Assembly: GCA_963978545.1 (NCBI GenBank)
Contig: OZ021722.1
Location: forward strand, 107,872,442 to 107,936,441
Source of the DNA: Linyphia triangularis
Taxonomy: Eukaryota > Arthropoda > Arachnida > Araneae > Linyphiidae
DNA: 64,000 nucleotides
Reading direction: 5' to 3'
Each line of letters starts with the position of its first letter. Within the stretch, counting starts at the first letter, position 1. The notes beneath the pieces were generated by a model, which ran no database searches, was not told the DNA's origin, and saw only the letters and a list, made by a program, of their open reading frames with translations. Positions 12,501-18,500 of the stretch are shown piece by piece. Made by a program: the position numbers and the translations under genes.

Positions 12501-15500
12501 AATGTTCCAGTTCTTTCAATGATGTATTTCTGTTTTTAAGATTTATGAGAAAGCAAAAAGAGAGTCGCAGGGGCTACATGGATGTGGAGAAGATATTCAT
12601 TGGTGGGGATGCTGCAAAGGGGCTGATAGAGAGATCCAACGACACTTCAGGAAGTGGATCTGGCTGTGCAGTTCTGGTGAGTCACTAATGGACATTCTTT
12701 TGTTACATTTCGTACAAACCATCTTAATGTGTACTTAGTTGCTGTGTATGTTTGCAATACAGTAGAAAGTCTTGAATTTGTATTCAAATAAGGTTAGATC
12801 GTCGATTTAAATTATATATTAGGCTCAGAGATTAAAAAAAAAATTGGGAGTAATTATGTAAGAAGTGTTCTTTGGAATTAAGTTTTCTTGTGTTATTTTT
12901 CAATTATAGTAATAGAAAATGTTTCATTTTAAAAGATTTCTTATTAATGTAGAGTCTTGAATACAGTATTTAAGTACTTTACTAATTTTTTCTAAACAAC
13001 TGCTCATATAACTGAGATGCCAACTTTACTAAAGTTTTTTCAGATATTTACTTTAGGTTTTGGTTTACCAATGGCCAATACTCTTACATTACGATGAATA
13101 ACTAACGAGATGCAATAGCAACTATTTATTACATCACAAAGTAACACTCAGCGAAAACAACGTGAACCTCTGCAATTACGAAACTATAGCCGAGTTTCTA
13201 AAGTATTTCCAAAAGGGTTGAGAAAAGATAAAGGTAGATCTTTTCCATAAAACTGTTAAAATCCATACAGACTACGGAAAGTAAGAACTACGAAAAATCT
13301 GTAGAAAAGTTGGTGTCTCTGTGTAACACAACAGTTACCTATTTATTGATAAAATGGGCATACCTTTGATGTTGTTCAGTTACTTTCCAAACATATATCC
13401 TGGCTTATTTTTCCATCAGGTGCAACGGACTATTGGTAAAGAAGTGGAACTTGTAGAAAGTATAGGGCGTGGGCGATTTGGAGAAGTGTGGAAAGCGCTA
13501 TTGCGAGGGGAATGGGTCGCTGCCAAAGTGTTCTTCACATCAGAAGAAGCCAGCTGGGCAAGGGAAACCGACATATATAAGACCGTTCTACTCAGGCATG
13601 AAAACATTTTGGGTGAGCATGCTCTTTTTAAAACCTTTATATTAACTTTTTTTTTGTTTGCGTGTGGCTGCCGGCCAAATCTCTTTAACCCAAATGCTAT
13701 CATCTGATCAAATTGAAACCTGGCAGATAGTTTGATGACACACATTCTTAATATTCGGAATCTCGGTTTACTAATCTCCAAATTTTTTCAGGTTTTGTTG
13801 CCGCTGATATAAGAGGCAACGGTTCCTACACTCAAATGCTCCTGATAACAGACTATCTGCAATTGGGCTCCTTACATGACTACTTAAAAGTGAGCATGCT
13901 GGATGATCTTGCAATGGTAAAGCTGGCACACTCTGCGTCTTGTGGTTTGTCTCATTTGCATGGGGAAGTTTCAGGGAAGCAAGGTGTGTTTGAACAGATG
14001 TTACTTCTCATTAAGCTTCATTCTCTCACGTTGTCTTATGTGACAATGAGCATTAGGTTTATTTATAACCCATTACAATGATTTTTATTCTTTGTATGTA
14101 AAATTTATAATCAAAGCTTGTGTTGTGTTAAGAGGGTTCCCACGGTCATTAAAAGTGCTTAATATTTTTTAACTTGTTTCCAAGGTCTTGAAAATGTTTA
14201 GAGGTGCTTAAAAGTCCTTGAAAATGCTTAGAGGTCTTTAAAAGTCCTTAATATTTTAGGATGTTATGTGCCCAGCTACATACTTTATAAAACTGCAACT
14301 CAGACTTGCAATCCATGCTTAATTGCAGAATTCTCTGACGTATTTGTATTATGCATACGCCAACTTGTAACTTTTTTGGTAGAATATACTTTATTAAAAA
14401 TTTATATATAGACATGATGCCTGAAAACCAATTTTCAAAAGTCATTAAAAACATTATTTAGGTCCTTAAAAGTCATGGATTTTCATTCTGTGATTTGAGT
14501 GGGAACCCTGGTTAAGATTAAAGTGATTTCTTGTCAAATCTATTTCAAACTCAACAGTCGCATTTGCCTTAAAATTCCTAATATTCCTTAAAATTTTTAT
14601 CCCTAAATTATATAAAACTTATCCCTAAAACAATGTATTATTTATCCCTAAATTATATAAAGAATCTCTATAACTCCCAAAAAATTAAAAACCCGAAAAT
14701 TCCCTAATTTTTCTCTTAATGGATTTAATTAAAATTGCATGTTTGTCAAAACAGTATAATTGGGAATTATATAACTTTTATTCTGTTAAAAAGAATTTGT
14801 AGTTCAATTTTTTGAAAATCGGTAGTTTTTTGCAGGTATTGAAACAAGCTTTGGAGAGAATATGTCTGTCTTAGAAACCTATGTCAGCTTCAAAAGAAAT
14901 ATCCCTAAATGTTTTTGAATTATCCCTTATGTTTTAAGAATTATCCTAAAACTTTTGAGGATTATCCTGAAATATTTGGACTTATCCCTAAAATTCCTAC
15001 CTACTAGAAAACCCCTGCACTATCATATGTGTGAATGTTTTTAAATGATTTCTAAAAATTAATTGAAACATTACATAAAATATTACAAGATGGGCTTTTA
15101 AATTAGAACAAAAATAACTTTAGTATTGTTAATATATATTTCTTTAACATTTAACTAACAATATATTATTGCTGAAATGGTCCTCATTTGATCGATAAAA
15201 ATTTTAGATCTTGCTAACTGCAGTTGAAATTTTTTTTAGCATTTTATAGGTTGACAACTAAAATCCAATTCTGTTTTTATATGAAATGTAACACTTGATG
15301 CAATCTGCTTTGAAATTATTTTTAATTACGGATCTGATATAAAAATACCTTTCATCTGTTTCAGCTGTCTTCCAACTCTAAATTTAGTATAATAAAATTA
15401 GTTATTCAATCAAGAATCAATATCTATATTTTCTTAGTATAATTTGCTGTTATATGTGAAAGAATTTTGAATATTTATCTAATGTGCGCTATTTCAGGAA

Positions 15501-18500
15501 AACCAGCCATTGCTCACAGAGACATAAAAAGCAGAAATATTCTTGTTAAAAGAGATGGAACATGTGCAATTGCAGACTTTGGATTAGCTGTTAAATATAA
15601 AAGGTATATTTTCACATAATTTGCCAGTTGACATAAATCTTTATTTTGGTTGCCTATTTAAAACTGCCGCTTCACTTAATACAGTGCTATCTGGGCATAA
15701 ATTTACAAATAAGTGGTCAGAAAAAGCAGGAAAAAAAGAAACTTCTTCAATTCTAGAATCATGACGTTTTGAAAATTTATTGAAAATTATGTTTTTGATG
15801 ACCAAAAGTTCCATCATTGCTATCCAAACCCTTTTAAATATAAAATATTCTAAAAGTTGTGATTCTTTCTCATACGTTTGTGGGATTGTGATTAGAGATG
15901 CACCGAATATTAGGTTTAACCCAATACTTCTTTTTTCTATTTATTTCCAATTTATTATTATCCCAGAATACCTCTCTATATAAATGTGATTTTATTTTCC
16001 TTATCTGTTCAACATTTAAAAAATGTCAAAACCTCTAAGGCGCATCCACAGCAATTAAAAAAAAAAAATTGTGTATTTCAGGAGGTGCCAGGGCCCTTTA
16101 AATATACCTACGACTTTAGATGTGTCCTTTTGAATTGTTTTAAAGATTTGAAAACAGTTATTTTTGTTATGTAACCTTTACTTTCCAAGGCAATTGTCAA
16201 GAATGAAGATCCAGTTATCTATGTTTTCCTACAGTCAAACCCTGTTAACATGAAATCCCGGGGATAACACAGGGTTTGACTGTAATGCAGTCAAACCCCG
16301 TTAACAGAAAATCGTTTCGGCCACCGAAATTTTTCGCAATAACCGAATTTCATGTTAAACGAATAAATTAACGTTAAGTTTTAAATACAGAGAACTGCTT
16401 TTACTTCGCATTAAACGGGATTTCCCGTTAACGGGGTTTAACTTTAAAAAATAATCCTTTTTTCTTTTTTTTTATGCGTAGTAATTAAGACAAGCTTTAT
16501 GGGAAACAATACGTCAGATATTTGGCCGGCCGAATATTCAGTATTCAGTTCGTCGATTGACTGAATAATCGGTATTCATCCAAAATCACTATTTGGTGCA
16601 TCCCTAGTTATAAGGAAGTTCTAATATTTATATTTTTAATTTTAGCTGGTCAAACGAATTAGATGTTCCCCCAAATGCCAGGGTAGGAACAAGAAGGTAC
16701 ATGCCGCCTGAAATTCTCGATGAAACAATCGACACATCACAGTTTGACGGCTACAAGATGGCAGATATGTACTCCTTTGCCTTAGTCCTATGGGAAATTG
16801 CCAGGAGATGCATAGTAGATGGTAATTTGAAATCAAGAGCTCTAATGTAAAATTTCATTTAAGAAGTTTCTTTGGAATATAGACAGTTTTCTAGATATAC
16901 AAGCTTTCAAAACATAAATTAAGGGATAGTTTGTTTGATTCGTGGATAATGTACTTACTTTTAAGCCATATAAAGGCCTTATGCTGAATACAGAATCTCC
17001 TTTGAAAAACATAGTTAAAATTAGAAAGAAAAAAAGTTTTCAAAATGTGTTACTGAATATGCTTATGAGTTGCTACTGGGTTTTGCAAGTTATTTGTAAT
17101 TCCTATTATAAGCAATGTTTTGAGTTAAAACTGAAAAATATTTTTTGGATACTTTAAAATCAATTGGTTCTTGTACAAAAGATAGAGAAATTGTATTGAT
17201 AATATTTATGTCTTCTCATTGATATTGGCCAATCATCTCAAAACTTTACAAATAATTTGGCACATGTTCTTCTTAGATGACTTAACAAAAGAAAGATTGC
17301 TTGTTTTATTTCTCAGAATAATCTTGTAAGAAGGAAGGGTTAGGGATATTGATATTTTTTTAAATAATATGAATTTATCAGGGATCGTTTGAAGAATTGC
17401 GATAAATTATAAAAAAATTTCATCCAAAACAATAGGGCAATTCTCTGGCTGACGTATGGGACATTTTGGCTCTTTTTTTTTACTCGTAAACAGATAAGAA
17501 TTATAAAATTAAGATTAATCTAATCGTTATGCTTTCATTTTATATCATATTACTTGGTGACAGGACATGGGCTTGTCCCGTGTGTCAGACGATATAAATG
17601 CATATTAGACCTAGTTAAAGTAATTATTTTTCCATATAACTTTGTCACCAAGTAGAGCTACATAAAACAAAAGCATAATTGCCAGATTACTAATAATTTT
17701 AGAATTCTAATTTGTTTATGAGTAGAAAAAACAGCTAAAATGTCCTGTGCTTACAGCGGAGAATCGCCCAGTAGCAAAAAAGGAAGAAATCAATTAAAGT
17801 TTCACTTTTTTTTTAATCAAATTTTGGTAAACTCTTTATATTTTGTGTTTAATAAATATCCTTAATATTTTTTGTTAGTGATATTCAAATTGATTCCCCC
17901 TGGACACTGTTCTTCTATTTTAAACAGTTCTTTTGATATTATATTAATTGATACTTTATTAGGTTTTAATATAGTGACTATATTAAAACCTAATCAAATA
18001 TTTCCAGTCCATTAGCTTTCACAAAAAAAAAATCTCAAATTTTAGGAGAAAAATTTTGTTCCTCATTTTTCCCCTACAATTAATTAGAATAAGATTTTAT
18101 TACAAATTATACCAAAATATGAGAACTTTTTTTATATAAGTGCATGCTATTTTTATTGATAAGAATTTTATACAATTAGGAATTTGAAAAACTTTCTTCC
18201 AAACTGCCTTCGCTTGATAATATTTTTTAGCTATGTATGAATTATCTACTTATTAATCAGTTTTCTTTGGGGAATATTTATGTGTTTAAATGAAAGCGGA
18301 CTTTTTTTGCATTGTGAGAGATCAAAATTAAATCCTTGTGAAGACAAACTGGGACAATGTTATTGGATGCTCTCTATTATTAATTGACTTGAAATTGTCT
18401 CTCATCTGTAGGTATAGTCGAGGAGTACCAGCTTCCATTTTACAATTGTGTCCCCTCCAATCCAAGCTTCGAGGACATGAAGAAAGTAGTCTGTGTTGAT

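Larger units (their letters stand above)
16822..18411 (+). other. tkv intron 9
   Basis: Contains a foldback MITE (17434-17770) and a short perfect hairpin (17958-17994). Otherwise AT-rich. Confidence 0.65.

Noticed and set aside
13416..13781. 121-codon minus frame opposite tkv exon 6
   Set aside because: Shadow of the kinase exon.
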